From Argentina anserina (taxonomy: Eukaryota > Streptophyta > Magnoliopsida > Rosales > Rosaceae): a stretch of DNA of 64,000 nucleotides. The stretch lies in contig NC_065873.1 in the NCBI RefSeq assembly GCF_933775445.1, positions 17,298,001 through 17,362,000 of the forward strand. The letters are read 5' to 3'. How positions within the stretch are numbered: the first letter of the stretch is position 1; each line of letters begins with the position of its first letter. The notes beneath the pieces are model-generated. The model saw only the letters and a list, made by a program, of their open reading frames with translations, made no database searches and was not told where the DNA came from. This document shows, one piece after another, positions 44,871 through 55,342 of this stretch. Both the position numbers and the translations under genes were made by a program.

Positions 44871-46703
44871 TTAAGATAATTTATTCAATTTTATTTGCTC
44901 TGAAGAATGTGCCTCCCCAAAACTAAGCTCAGATTTTGGGACATATCCCATAGCTCTCATTTCATAATACAACTTTTTCAAAAGTAGCACAATATCTTCA
45001 TGGTGCTGGTGACTTGTATCTTGCATGAGAAAAGCATGGAGTTCCCCATCCACTTCCACTACACTGTAGCCTGGTACTTTCTTTACTCCGGTCTGATTCA
45101 TGATCTTCTTCATACTTGCTACACCTTCCCACCTCCTTGCCATGGCGTAGAAGTTTGAGACCAAAGCATAAACTCCCATGTCATCTGGATTGAACTCGAG
45201 GACCTTCTTTGCTGCAATCTCTCCCACAGACAATTTCCGATGATTGTGGCAACCTGCAAGGAGAGCAACCCAGACAGGAAGTCTTGGTTCGGTGTTCATA
45301 GAAGCTATTAGCTCACTAGCCTCTTCAACTCGTCCAGAACGAGCCAGCAGATCAACCATACAAGCATAATGCTTTTCCCCTGGAGGCATCTTATACTTAG
45401 TGACCATGACATCAAACCAATGCAACCCTTTTTCTACGAGACCAGAGTGACTGAAAGCCGATAGAAGAGAAGCAAAAGTAGCATGATCAGGCTTTAGGTT
45501 TGTCTCTGTCATCTGGCAGAAGAGTGCTAGAGCTTCATCTCCACACCCATGTATCCCATAGCTGGCAATCATAGCATTCCAAGAGATCAAGTCTCTGGAG
45601 ATCATCTGATCAAAGAGAGCACGAGCGTATGAAAGGGAACCACATTTAGAATACATGTCAATGACTGCAGTACCGCAAACCTGACCAATCTCGACCCTTT
45701 TCAAAATATATCCATGAATGGATTTACCCAATTTCAACAGCCCGACTTGTGAACATGCTAGAAGTGAGCTCACAAGAGATGCTGAATCAGGCTCGAAGCC
45801 AAAACTCTGCATCTCTACCACCGTCTCAAGTGCCTGAGCTGCAAAACCATTTTGAGCAAAGCCAGAAATCAAAGCACCCCAAGAAACTGCATTCTTATAA
45901 GACATCTTATTGAACACACAAGAAGCCAGCTCCAAATGTCCACACTTAGCATACATATCCACAAGGCTTGTCTGAACTATAACATCCATAGGAACACCTC
46001 TCCGAATCATATAACCATGAACCGAAAGCCCCAACCTCAAGTCTCCTAGACTAGCACAAGCCTGCATCAGCCCCATCATCACAACCCCATCAAACTCCAT
46101 TCCTTCATCTTGCATCCTCCTATACAACTCAACTGCCTCCACCGGCCTCTCACTCTGCAAAAACCCCGTGATCATTGTCGTACAACAAACAAGATCCCTC
46201 CTAGGCATCCTGTCGAAAACGGCCACAGCCTCATCCATCTTCCCACATTTCGCATACAAGTTCAAAACAGAACTCCCCACAAACACATCACCCTCGTAGC
46301 CGCAACGCGCTGCCGCGAACCAGACCTCTTCACCCATTTTCAAGTCCACCATGCCTGCACACGCCTTGAGGGCAACAGTAAACGTAGAGCTGTCCGGTCT
46401 AACCCCCGCGGTTATCATATCAGAATACAAACTCAGAGCTTGAGACGGGCAATGCTGACGAGAATACGCAATGATCATGGCATTCCACGCACGTAAGGTC
46501 CTCTGAGGCAATTCGTCGAACACCTTGCGGGCGGTTTCGGTGTGGCCGATGCTTGCGTAGGAAGCTATAAGTGGTGCGGTGGAGTTGGAATTGGTTACAG
46601 CACCCGTCACTATCATAAGGGCGTGGATTTTGGCTATGGTGGGTTTGTGTTTGCAGGACAAAAGAAAATTCTTGAGACGGTTTGGCCATGGAATCAAACT
46701 CAT
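44871..46703 (-). CDS. PLS-class pentatricopeptide repeat protein (E/E+ type)
   Basis: Single-exon frame of 610 residues. PPR proteins of this class bind organellar RNA and usually specify C-to-U editing sites. About a dozen P, L and S repeats run from residue ~40 to ~510, with typical patterns such as NSLVDMYAKCG-like (SLVDMYAKCGHLELA), AWNAMIIAYSRQ and VFDRMPRRDLV. They are followed by the E motif (VWVALLAGCHNHRKL and the GVYALVSNFYA segment) and E+ (KKVPGYSVVEVDGELHAFL). There is no DYW deaminase domain. I start at ATG 46703 (MSLIPWPNR), because a longer in-frame reading runs into the neighbouring tRNA gene. Mitochondrial or plastid targeting is likely, but the first 30 residues do not decide which. 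Confidence 0.9.
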   Translation of the reverse strand: MSLIPWPNRLKNFLLSCKHKPTIAKIHALMIVTGAVTNSNSTAPLIASYASIGHTETARKVFDELPQRTLRAWNAMIIAYSRQHCPSQALSLYSDMITAGVRPDSSTFTVALKACAGMVDLKMGEEVWFAAARCGYEGDVFVGSSVLNLYAKCGKMDEAVAVFDRMPRRDLVCCTTMITGFLQSERPVEAVELYRRMQDEGMEFDGVVMMGLMQACASLGDLRLGLSVHGYMIRRGVPMDVIVQTSLVDMYAKCGHLELASCVFNKMSYKNAVSWGALISGFAQNGFAAQALETVVEMQSFGFEPDSASLVSSLLACSQVGLLKLGKSIHGYILKRVEIGQVCGTAVIDMYSKCGSLSYARALFDQMISRDLISWNAMIASYGIHGCGDEALALFCQMTETNLKPDHATFASLLSAFSHSGLVEKGLHWFDVMVTKYKMPPGEKHYACMVDLLARSGRVEEASELIASMNTEPRLPVWVALLAGCHNHRKLSVGEIAAKKVLEFNPDDMGVYALVSNFYAMARRWEGVASMKKIMNQTGVKKVPGYSVVEVDGELHAFLMQDTSHQHHEDIVLLLKKLYYEMRAMGYVPKSELSFGEAHSSEQIKLNKLS

Positions 46704-46804
46704 GTGTTCATGGGAAGAAGAAGAAGAAGAAGAAGCTTCAGGTTTCTGCTTCTTATTATAGCCGTAGCGAAAAATGAAGAAATTGAAATTTTGATAAATT
46801 AAAA

Positions 46805-46877
46805 CGCCGTCTGTGGGAATCGAACCCACGACCACACGGTTAAAAGCCGTGCGCTCTACCGGCTGAGCTAAGACGGC
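46805..46877 (-). tRNA. tRNA-Lys (anticodon UUU)
   Basis: A 73-nt cloverleaf on the minus strand: acceptor GCCGTCT paired with AGACGGC plus discriminator G, D-arm with TAGCTCAGCCGGTAGAGC (A box), anticodon stem CACGG/CCGTG with loop CTTTTAA giving anticodon UUU, and T-arm GTGGGTTCGATTCCCAC (B box). TTTT follows directly, a Pol III terminator. No intron and no encoded CCA, as expected for a nuclear plant tRNA. It lies between the divergently read PPR and PIG-S genes, 101 bp before the PPR start. Confidence 0.97.
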
Positions 46878-47000
46878 TATTGTGATCATTTTTCTTAATT
46901 GCTTTAATATATATGCGACTTGTTATATTGAACCGGCAATTGCTATTTGACTACTTGCTTCTTTCTCAATTGCTCACTTTGAGTGAAGAGCTCAACAGCA

Positions 47001-47154
47001 ATGGCGGAAATCACCGAACCTCTCATCTCTGCAAATCAACCACCTCAACCAAACGGGCCACCTCCAGACTTCGATCCCGAAACCATGCGCAAAACCAAGC
47101 CCGGCCTCAAGCGCCTCATCATAACCGTCTCAGTCCTCTTCTCCTTCATTCTAG

Positions 47155-47190
<36 letters not shown>

Positions 47191-50100
47191 GATTTATTCA
47201 CTGCTTCGTTTTAACTTGGAATTTCAAATGCAGGCGTGCCGTTGATATACAAATCGGTAGAAATTTACCGCGCGCCATTACCGTTCCTGGAAATTGATTC
47301 ACTCTCATCCGAAATCGACTCGACTCCGCTTCTATTCCCATGTCGATTCCAAGCCATCCTCCTCGGCTTCGGCTCCAAATCCTCCACCGCCTCTCTCGAA
47401 TCTTCCATTCTTCTCCAAATGACCAAACTGACCCTGCAGACGCCTCCATGCGGCACCTGCAGCCCCAACCGCACCGTCTCTGTCCTCCTGGGCGCTCCAA
47501 TCTCCGGCGTTGATTTCGACGCCGACGATGAGGCTGTGGACGAGGCTCTGGAGGCTGCGGTCGGGGCCGGTTATGGCTCCGGCGGAGGAGGGGAGGTGTA
47601 TACGGTGGTGGTGGTGAATAGGGGCGGGGAGGAGGTTAGAGGCGTGGTGGGGAAGTATAGGCATGCTTGGATTGTTGGGAGGGTTGAGGAGGAGGAGGCG
47701 GCGGCCATGGCGGCGGAGGTGTTTGTCAGAGTGTTTGTGAATGGTGGGAAGGAGGAAGGGTTGATTCACGGCGAGTTTATGCCAGTTGGTGCTGATGGAA
47801 CTCTTGTTCTCTCGTTTAATTTGCTTAATGCTGATCCTCGAGATTGGATTTATGATTGGTATGGAGCTTCTTGTGTGCACATTCAAGCGCATTTTCGATG
47901 AATGCTTTGTCTATTGACGGTGTTATGTTAGCAGCATTGTGTTAAATGTTTTCTTTGTTCTATGAAAATAATAAGTGACGGATATCCGCAAGTGATTAGT
48001 CTCTGTAATTATATATGCTTTATGTTCTGAATCATGTGATTATCTATGTTTAGAACTAAGGTCTAGTAGATTAATAAGTTATTCCCATTTGGTATAAGCT
48101 TGGACGCTTGTTGGTGTCGAGTAGGTTTTATTCCAGTGTGCTGATTTGCTTATACTGCAGGGACTTTCAGACAGTAGAGGTGACTCTGTTGACTCCAATA
48201 ATTGAGGCTATGAAACCAGTAGCAAACATAAGTGTGGAAAGTCAGGTAACAAATTTATAATGTTTTACACTTTTGAATCCTTTGGTATTATCACTCATCT
48301 GGCTTGTCATTTTTATAGATTTTTTTATCTGATTTTGTTGTTGGTCTCCCTGGGCAGGTGTTATACCATGTGCCAAAGTCCTCATTGTCTTACTGGGATG
48401 ACAAGTGGAACAGTTACGTATTTGAAACCAAGGATCTTCCTTTCTTTGTAAGCTTCAAGAAGCCTATATGCTGTAGTTGTTTTATACGGTAATCCACGTT
48501 CAAACTTATTTATATGAATTATCACTATTATTGTATAATCTATAGGTTAATTCGAACGAATGGCACCTGGATACATCCGTTGCAGCTGGTGGGAGGTCAA
48601 AGATGTTGCACTTTGTGGTGTATGTTTCTCACTCATTATTCTCATTTTATGTACTTGATTTCAGGTTCTGTTCACTAAAGTTAAATGCAGGGCACATTGG
48701 TTCTGTAATAAAGTATCTTTCATGAGAATGTGCAATTTTGTGAATGAAATGTGGTTACAAATGTATAGTTTGAGAGCTCTTGAGCTCGCTTCTGCATGGA
48801 TCCTTTACTCATATACGTTACCTTTTAGGTTTGTAGGAACTGGAAGTGGATTGATTAAAAGTTTCTTATAGCATTTTCCTATTTGATGAGATATTAGAGA
48901 ACACATGCATGCAAGCATTCCTCTAATCTCTTCCACTTATATCAGTACTCACACTAATAGGCTGCATATGCTCAGTGAATTATGTTCTATTCACAACTCA
49001 CAATGTCAGGTTCTCTTCTTTCTTAACTTTGTGCTCGTGATTTGTTCTTAGGTATGTACCGTCTGCAAAGGAGTGCCCTCTTCTTTTACAGCTTCCAAAC
49101 GGGCAAATTTCCAAGACTAATAGCTTTATATCTCCAGTAAGTTGTCTTGCCATCTACTCCTTACATCTTTTACGCTCCATTCTGATAGTGAAATTTTATA
49201 ATGTAGCTGTTTTTTTTTGACATATCACAGATGTGGGGAGGTGTTATTGTGTTGAACCCCCAAACATGCAGAAAGGATTCAGAAAGTAAGCATCCTTCTA
49301 GGCATACAATCTTGCATGAGGTTAGATGCTTTTTCTAACAGTTTTGAATTAACTTTTAAATTTTCCAAGTGGCAAGTGCATGTGTAGCTTCTTTTTACTC
49401 AGAAATTCTGTAGTATCCAACTGGAGGAGCTGTTAGAACTTAATTGCTTCTCTTAAAGTTTCCTAATTACTATGAGACATCTGAAAAGAACTGAAGTTCA
49501 CAGAAAATAGGTAAGATGCGACTTGAGTATAAGGAGTATTTCTTTGTATATAGCAATTGACACAGGCACACTTTAAGCATATAAATAATTCATTTTAATC
49601 ATTGTTAAACCACCTTAATCATTTTCTTATCTCTAAATCCCTATAACTTTGTTAAACCACCTTAATCATTTTCTTATCTCTTGTTAACTGTCATTGCCCC
49701 ACCACAGTCAACTTGGTCTAGGTTCAATGTACTAAACCCTATGTAATTGCTTTTGATTAGCTCTAGCTTCATTTATCTCCATAGCATGTCATCTCTCCAA
49801 CCTATTTTAGCGGCTCTCAATGAGTTGAAATAGACACAGTGATATTCTCAAACTCCTGCCAACTTGTTAATCAAAACCTGTCATCATGCTGGGTGTGATT
49901 AGTACTAGTATATGTAGAGAATGAAGGAACATGTGTATATATTTAGTGAATAATGAGAAGCTTATTTCTACTGATAGTTCTGGTATTCAGAACCAAGACA
50001 AAGATAATTTATTGATCGGGGAAAATAATTATGTTCTAAATAGAAATAAAGCATTAAGTACTTTGGGCTTGGTATGTGTTGTTTTGTTACTGGATATTCT

Positions 50101-52271
50101 TTTTCTTGTTGTTTGAGCTCATTATAGTTGGGGTTGACTGCACAGCTTGCAATTTTCTGAGTATCAAGAAACAGATTTTTTGATATTATTTGGGTATTAT
50201 CTCTGGATATTATTTTTGTACAAAGTACTAGTAGTGCATGTTCTATTGTTGCAGAGTTCTACTTATTTTTAACATTGGTGCATGCCTTTTTTTTGTACAG
50301 GATCTGCAGAAGGTGTTTGAAGTTTTCATGGGGCAGTTCCGCCAACTTTTTAGTTTTAAGTCTGATAACCTGTATGTTGGGGCTTCAGGGACATACAACC
50401 TATTACCTAGCGAAAGAGGCTTCACAGTATGGTAAGACGAAAGTCTGACTCAAGTCAAGTTACTGCTAGATAAAGTTTTTGCAGTCATAATTGTGCTATC
50501 AATCATTCTTCTACATCCTGGCTACTTACCAAAATATTATTTCTTTTATGGGCCGAAATGGATTTTTTTTTTACCAGCAATACTACTTGCAATATCAGGC
50601 TATACTTACATATCAGTCTCCTACAGGGAATTGGATGTTTTGTCACGCATGCATACGTGCTTCAATCTCCATTCATGTGCCACAACCCTTGGGTCTCTCT
50701 CCAGATTGGTATGCTTAAGTTGGTCACGCTTCAATTGCTTCTATTCAACACCAAAGAACCTATATCCTTAAGCAGCCTAGGGTAACTAGTTTTTCCATGC
50801 AGGTTCAATCATTGCCGAGGATGATTATAAAAGATGAGATTGGAAAGCAGGTGACTATTACATTTTTATCTATGAAATTTACTAATTGGTGACGGAAATT
50901 TTCTTTTCCCAATTGCATGGTTATATCTGGTTTCAAGTATACATGCCCTTGTTGATTTGTAAAAGGAAAGCACAGATGAGATAAAAGATAGATTAGTACA
51001 CGTAAAATAAGAGAGTTTAGAAAGAATTTGCAAACAAGTCATCTGTTATTTTAAATGGTAGCTTCATTTTACGGAAAAAGAATCAAATGAAAACAGAGGG
51101 TGTGCTATGCATTTCCTGGAAATTCCAGAAAACGAGTTCGTAAGCATGCTTCTTGAAATGTGTCGTCCATTGTACACCAGGACACTATTTGTGTAGAGAT
51201 GGATTGTTGGTCTTCTCTTCAATACTGAAGATTCACAATCCTAGTGAACACAAAGGTTTTGACCCTCTTAAGAGGCAGTTTTCAGTTACATCAAAGTAAC
51301 AACTCCTACCCTTTTAATTAACTTTATTAGAATGGGTTTAGCCCTGTGTTTATTCGCTGGGGTTGCAGTATGCTAGCTGTCATTTGAGTGCTTTGGATGG
51401 AAATATATAGAGGATTTTGAAGTTTTTAGAGGTGCAGGTTTTAATATTACAGCATATTCATAAATATTCTTGACTGGAGGGCAACTGCAGTCTAGGCTTA
51501 GCTTCTTTGGGTGATTCATCATTGAAGTGTTTTTGTGTTTCCCCTCTCAAACCAAAAAATAAAATAAAAATTTAATTGTTTTTGGTGTTTTCTTCTGAGC
51601 TTCTACTAGTCTTTTTCTTGTTGGTTGTGGAACTTCTTGTCACTTCCATTGATTCATTCTCTGGATTAGTTAAATTGGTTTCTTTTAGGAAAAAATAATA
51701 ACATTGTTTTAGGTCTTGCATGATATCTTCTTAAGTAGCTAAAGTTTATTGTTGTTTCAGGTGAAGTATTCTCTGGAGGCAGCAAAGTTGGCTCAAAGTA
51801 ATGCCTCTGTCGGTGTTTATGATGCTTCTGCTGGTATGCTCCAACTTCCTTGTGGGTCAAAATTTAATTAGTGGCTTCAAAAGGACTTTCCGACTTAATT
51901 ACGACCTAATTATTATATTGCAACAATACTGATACATTTTTTTTAATTCAGTGTCCTCTAGGCAAGCAAGGTCTCTAGCAGAGGATGCCTTTTTTCATCC
52001 ATCGATCATGTCGGTCAGCTACTACTCGTTTGAGCATTGTTTCGCCGTCTACTCGGTTTGTTACCAGCACCTACTTATACAGCAAAAAATATAAGGGATT
52101 TTTTTATTTTTAATGTGTTCTCATATGTCAACTATTTTGCTATATGCACAGCCTTTCTTTCTGCCAGTTTCGATGCATGTTATATTGGCGGCTCTAAGAG
52201 AATGGAGAAGATACAAAAAAGAAAATAAGAAGTACTTGGCTTGGAGGGCCAAAATGCAGGATGCATCTTAA
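47001..52271 (+). CDS. PIGS: GPI transamidase subunit PIG-S
   Basis: Thirteen coding exons: 47001-47154, 47234-47858, 48161-48245, 48358-48447, 48546-48619, 49052-49136, 49231-49320, 50301-50431, 50627-50708, 50803-50850, 51761-51833, 51952-52055 and 52152-52271. All phases fit, giving 586 residues. PIG-S is a non-catalytic subunit of the ER complex that attaches GPI anchors to proteins. The protein has a cytosolic Pro-rich N-terminus, a membrane segment at about 40-58 (LIITVSVLFSFILGVPLIY), a large lumenal domain with NPRDWIYDW-like and SYWDDKWNSYVFE segments, and a second membrane segment near the C-terminus (FFLPVSMHVILAAL) followed by a basic tail. Exon 2 has an Ala/Gly/Glu-rich, GC-rich stretch (47500-47720). 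Intron 1 carries a (CT)n run (47158-47189). Confidence 0.93.
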
Positions 52272-53043
52272 TAAGTTGTCCTGGAGCCGATATTATTTGG
52301 TTTGAAGGCCAGAAGACATCCAAAGAGCAATGCAGGTGGCGTTTTCGGATTGTGGCCTAAGTGACTCATGAAGTAGAAACTAAGAGTAATGATAGATCTA
52401 ACATCCATCCCAATTTGTTCAACAATGGATACATATGCCGTCAAATGTATTCTCACGCTTGGTTGATGGTTCTAATCTTTTGACAAGTCGGCGAACAATA
52501 TTTATATAATGCTATGATAAACTTATCAAATTTGAGCTTCCATATACATGGTTGGAACTTGGAAAATGCTGCAAATATCTTGCCATGGTTGATTTATGTG
52601 TTTAAGAACTTAAGATTTTTGAATGTGAATGCCAATTTCCGTGGACAACTGTTTCGTTTGGATCAATCATGCTGCTTTTTCATTGGCACCCAAAGAATTA
52701 CAATGACTGTCCAACTTTATTTGCAATTTTATTTAATTCCTGTGGCCTCTAATTGAAACAATCAGCTACCGAATACAAGAATCCATTGCATTTCACAAAA
52801 CTAGAATCGAACTTTACATTTGTATTGGCCATGGGGAAACAAATAGTTCTAACATTATCGAGTGAACAATCAGTCTTTCATTATCAAATAAAGTTCAAGA
52901 CAGTTTCCTCATCAATAGCTAAATGGTACAGTATCCTCTCATCAATTAGCACATCTAGAATGGCTGTGGTGATACTAGTGAATCAGGTGGCGTCACTATT
53001 ATGATCACTACCGATGTTGTCCGAGATCAGGTAGTCATCTAGC
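52272..53043. other. Spacer between convergent PIG-S and NAC genes
   Basis: 3' flank of PIG-S and anonymous AT-rich sequence; no supported gene. Confidence 0.5.
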
Positions 53044-53120
53044 CACGAGCCACGAGCCACGAGCCACGAGCCACGAGCCACGAGCCACGAGCCACGAGCC
53101 ACGAGCCACGAGCCACGAGC
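53044..53120. repeat. Perfect heptamer tandem repeat, CACGAGC x 11
   Basis: Eleven uninterrupted copies of CACGAGC, about 40 bp downstream of the NAC stop codon. The copies are identical, which suggests recent expansion. Confidence 0.95.
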
Positions 53121-53159
53121 CATCGTCATATTGGCTTTCATCTGCCACAGCTGCCTTCA

Positions 53160-54490
53160 TTATTCTGCTGCTGATAAGGCTTCTTTTAACACGTTGTCGT
53201 CAAGCTCATTGTAACTGAACACATTATCATCAAGCTCACTATAGCTGAACACATTATCATCAAACATGCTTGAGCTCATAATAGTAGTACTTTCATCATC
53301 GGGTTCAACCATGTTTGAGTACTCATGAGTAGTGAATCCTTCAGCTTGATCAGACACCCTCATCTCTGCTTCATTAGCGGCATAGTAGAAGTTATTCTCG
53401 GGCAGTGGCTCGGATGGTAATAGTGAATCTGCAGGTGCTTCGTTTTCGGGATCTTGATATCCACATAGTTCTTCTACGGTAAAGAGATCATCAAATGGGA
53501 TTTCATCTTGAAGAGGTGGATTTGCAAGATGGTTTGGCTGATCATTACTGACGGGAGCACTATTGTTAGGTTGACTAAAACGCATAGACTCATAAGCTTC
53601 TACCCTTTCGAATTTGTAAGAATGACTATGAACCATCAGATCATCATCACCGGGAAGCTGCAGTTGATGCTGTTGAAAGTAAGAAAGAACACCAAGAGGG
53701 TTTGGCTGATCATTACTGACGAGATCACTAGGGTTAGCTTGACTAATACTCATAGTCGACTCGTAATCTTCTACCGTTTTATATTCGTCAGAATGACTAG
53801 AAACCATCAGATCATCACGGGGGAGCTGCGCCGGAGCCTGCGGTTGCTGCTCTTGAAAGTAAGAAGGAACACCAAGAGGGCTCGTCTGATGACCGTTGTC
53901 AGTATGTGAGTTAGGGTTTGGCTCGTAAGTTTCTACCCTTTGAGGTACGTAACAAACACTAGAAACCATCATATCATTATGTTTGTCTACCCTTGAAACC
54001 TTTTTACGGGAGGACCTTAGAGAGACATTCATCTGATCCTCAATAAGTTTTCTCTTCCGGTCTTTGCGTATCCGGCATAACACAAGATCAAGTTCATTAA
54101 AAGATTTGGTAGTCAATGAATCATCAATCCTGTACTCAATCATAATCCAAGAACCATTCTCATTCGGTTCATTGGGCACGTAATGAAACCTTTTCCACGA
54201 TCCTAAGACATTTTTCTTTGAATCATATACTTTGGCTCCTGAGGTGTCACATTTCCAGGTGCCAGAACCTGTTGCGCGCACCACGTTTGAACCATTGTCA
54301 CTCACTTTCTTCAATTCAGTAAAGAAAAAGAGGTCTTCACCCTGGTTCAGTCTTGGACCACCAAACCTATTCCAAAGATCACATGGTTCCATTTTGTAAA
54401 CATTGCAGTTATTCATAACCCTAAAATCACACTTGAACGGTTTACCGCACACCTTGTTTAGAAGATAATATCCCAAAAGTTCTTGGTTAG
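53160..54490 (-). pseudogene. NAC transcription factor, main (3') part, split by a retroelement
   Basis: From 54485 to the stop at 53160 an open frame of 441 residues continues the NAC domain: QELLGYYLLNKVCGKPF (subdomain A end), MEPCDLWNRFGGPRLNQGED (B-C), WKCDTSGAKVYDSKKNVLGS (D) and SWIMIEYRID (E). The C-terminal half is Pro/Gln/Asp-rich, with two similar NPLGVxSYFQ segments and three LDDNVFSY-like repeats near the end, fitting an activation region. There is no ATG where the domain should begin; the first 21 codons lie at 60191-60253 beyond a 5.7-kb insertion. Subdomain D lacks the usual GYWKATGKD wording, so this is a divergent NAC. The long intact frame is odd for a dead gene. Confidence 0.88.
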
Positions 54491-54669
54491 TGTTGGAGAG
54501 CAGAGATCACAATCTAAGAAGTGACAAAAAAAATAAAGCTTATAAGTGGGTAGATAATACCCAATTGTACCGAGGCCTTTTGTGATTAAGACCAAACACA
54601 TGTGAGGTGGCTAAGTTGAGACAATATCGGTACAGTTGGTTCACGGGCCACGCTTGTCGTTGTTTAACA
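54491..54669 (+). repeat. 5' LTR (TRIM family) of the chimeric element
   Basis: 179 bp, TGTTGGAGAG...TGTTTAACA, directly followed without spacer by the PBS TGGTATCAGAGC. Homologous to 60011-60190 and, reversed, to both LTRs of the TRIM at 40307-40885. Confidence 0.9.
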
Positions 54670-54681
54670 TGGTATCAGAGC

Positions 54682-55342
54682 ATTCTTGCTCTGTTTCCTG
54701 TTTTTTTTTTCTGTTTTTTCCGACCGGTCGCCCTCTCGTGCTCACCGCTGCCCTCTGGCGCCTCTCGACGTCGCCGTCGACCTTCCGCTGCTCCTCACCG
54801 GTGCTCATCGACCCGCAGTCGCCGCCCGCTTCGCACTCTGACCCCAAGTCGTTGTCCTCCGCGCTCCGTTCTTCCGGCTCTGTCACCGCTGCTCCCCCCC
54901 CGACACCGTTGCTCCTCACCTGCGCTCATCGACCCGCAGTCGCCACCCGCTCTGCAGTCGACCCGACGTTGCTGTCCCTTCGCCGCTGCTGCTGCCCCCG
55001 ACGTCGTCGTCCTCTCACTCCGCAGTCGCCGCTCGGACCCAAAGTCGTTGTCCGTTCTTTTTTCTCGAGTCGGCCTCTCTCCGCACCGCCCGACCCGGTT
55101 TTATTTCGCCCCGACCCGGCCCAACTTTGACCCGGCCCAACTTTGACCCGGCCCAGCCCTGATTCAGCGTGACCCGACCTGGTCAACTCGACCCGACCCG
55201 GTCAACTCTATCTGACCCGGTTCGGCTAGATTCAGGCAATGCATACTCACCGTCAGTGTAAGTGCACCGGAGACAGATTGTTCTCCATTTTTTGTGTTTT
55301 TTTACTGTCTAATCTCTGATTTTTTACATTGTTTCTTTTTCA
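54682..55342 (+). other. GC-rich Copia leader
   Basis: The stretch between PBS and gag is strikingly C-rich for this window. A block around CTCATCGACCCGCAGTCGCC occurs twice (near 54803 and 54924), and GACCCGGCCCAACTTT recurs near 55112-55148 within a run of GACCCG-type motifs. Long open frames here are by-products of the composition. Confidence 0.6.

Noticed and set aside
46704..46889. N-terminal extension of the PPR protein
   Set aside because: It is a translation of the tRNA-Lys gene and its flank; ATG 46703 is the better start.
53044..53120. CRISPR-like array
   Set aside because: Heptamer tandem repeat without spacers in a plant nuclear context.
54607..55146. Long Arg/Pro/Ser-rich open frames in the region after the first PBS
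   Set aside because: They start inside the LTR and follow from the C-rich composition of the Copia leader; gag starts later at 55343.
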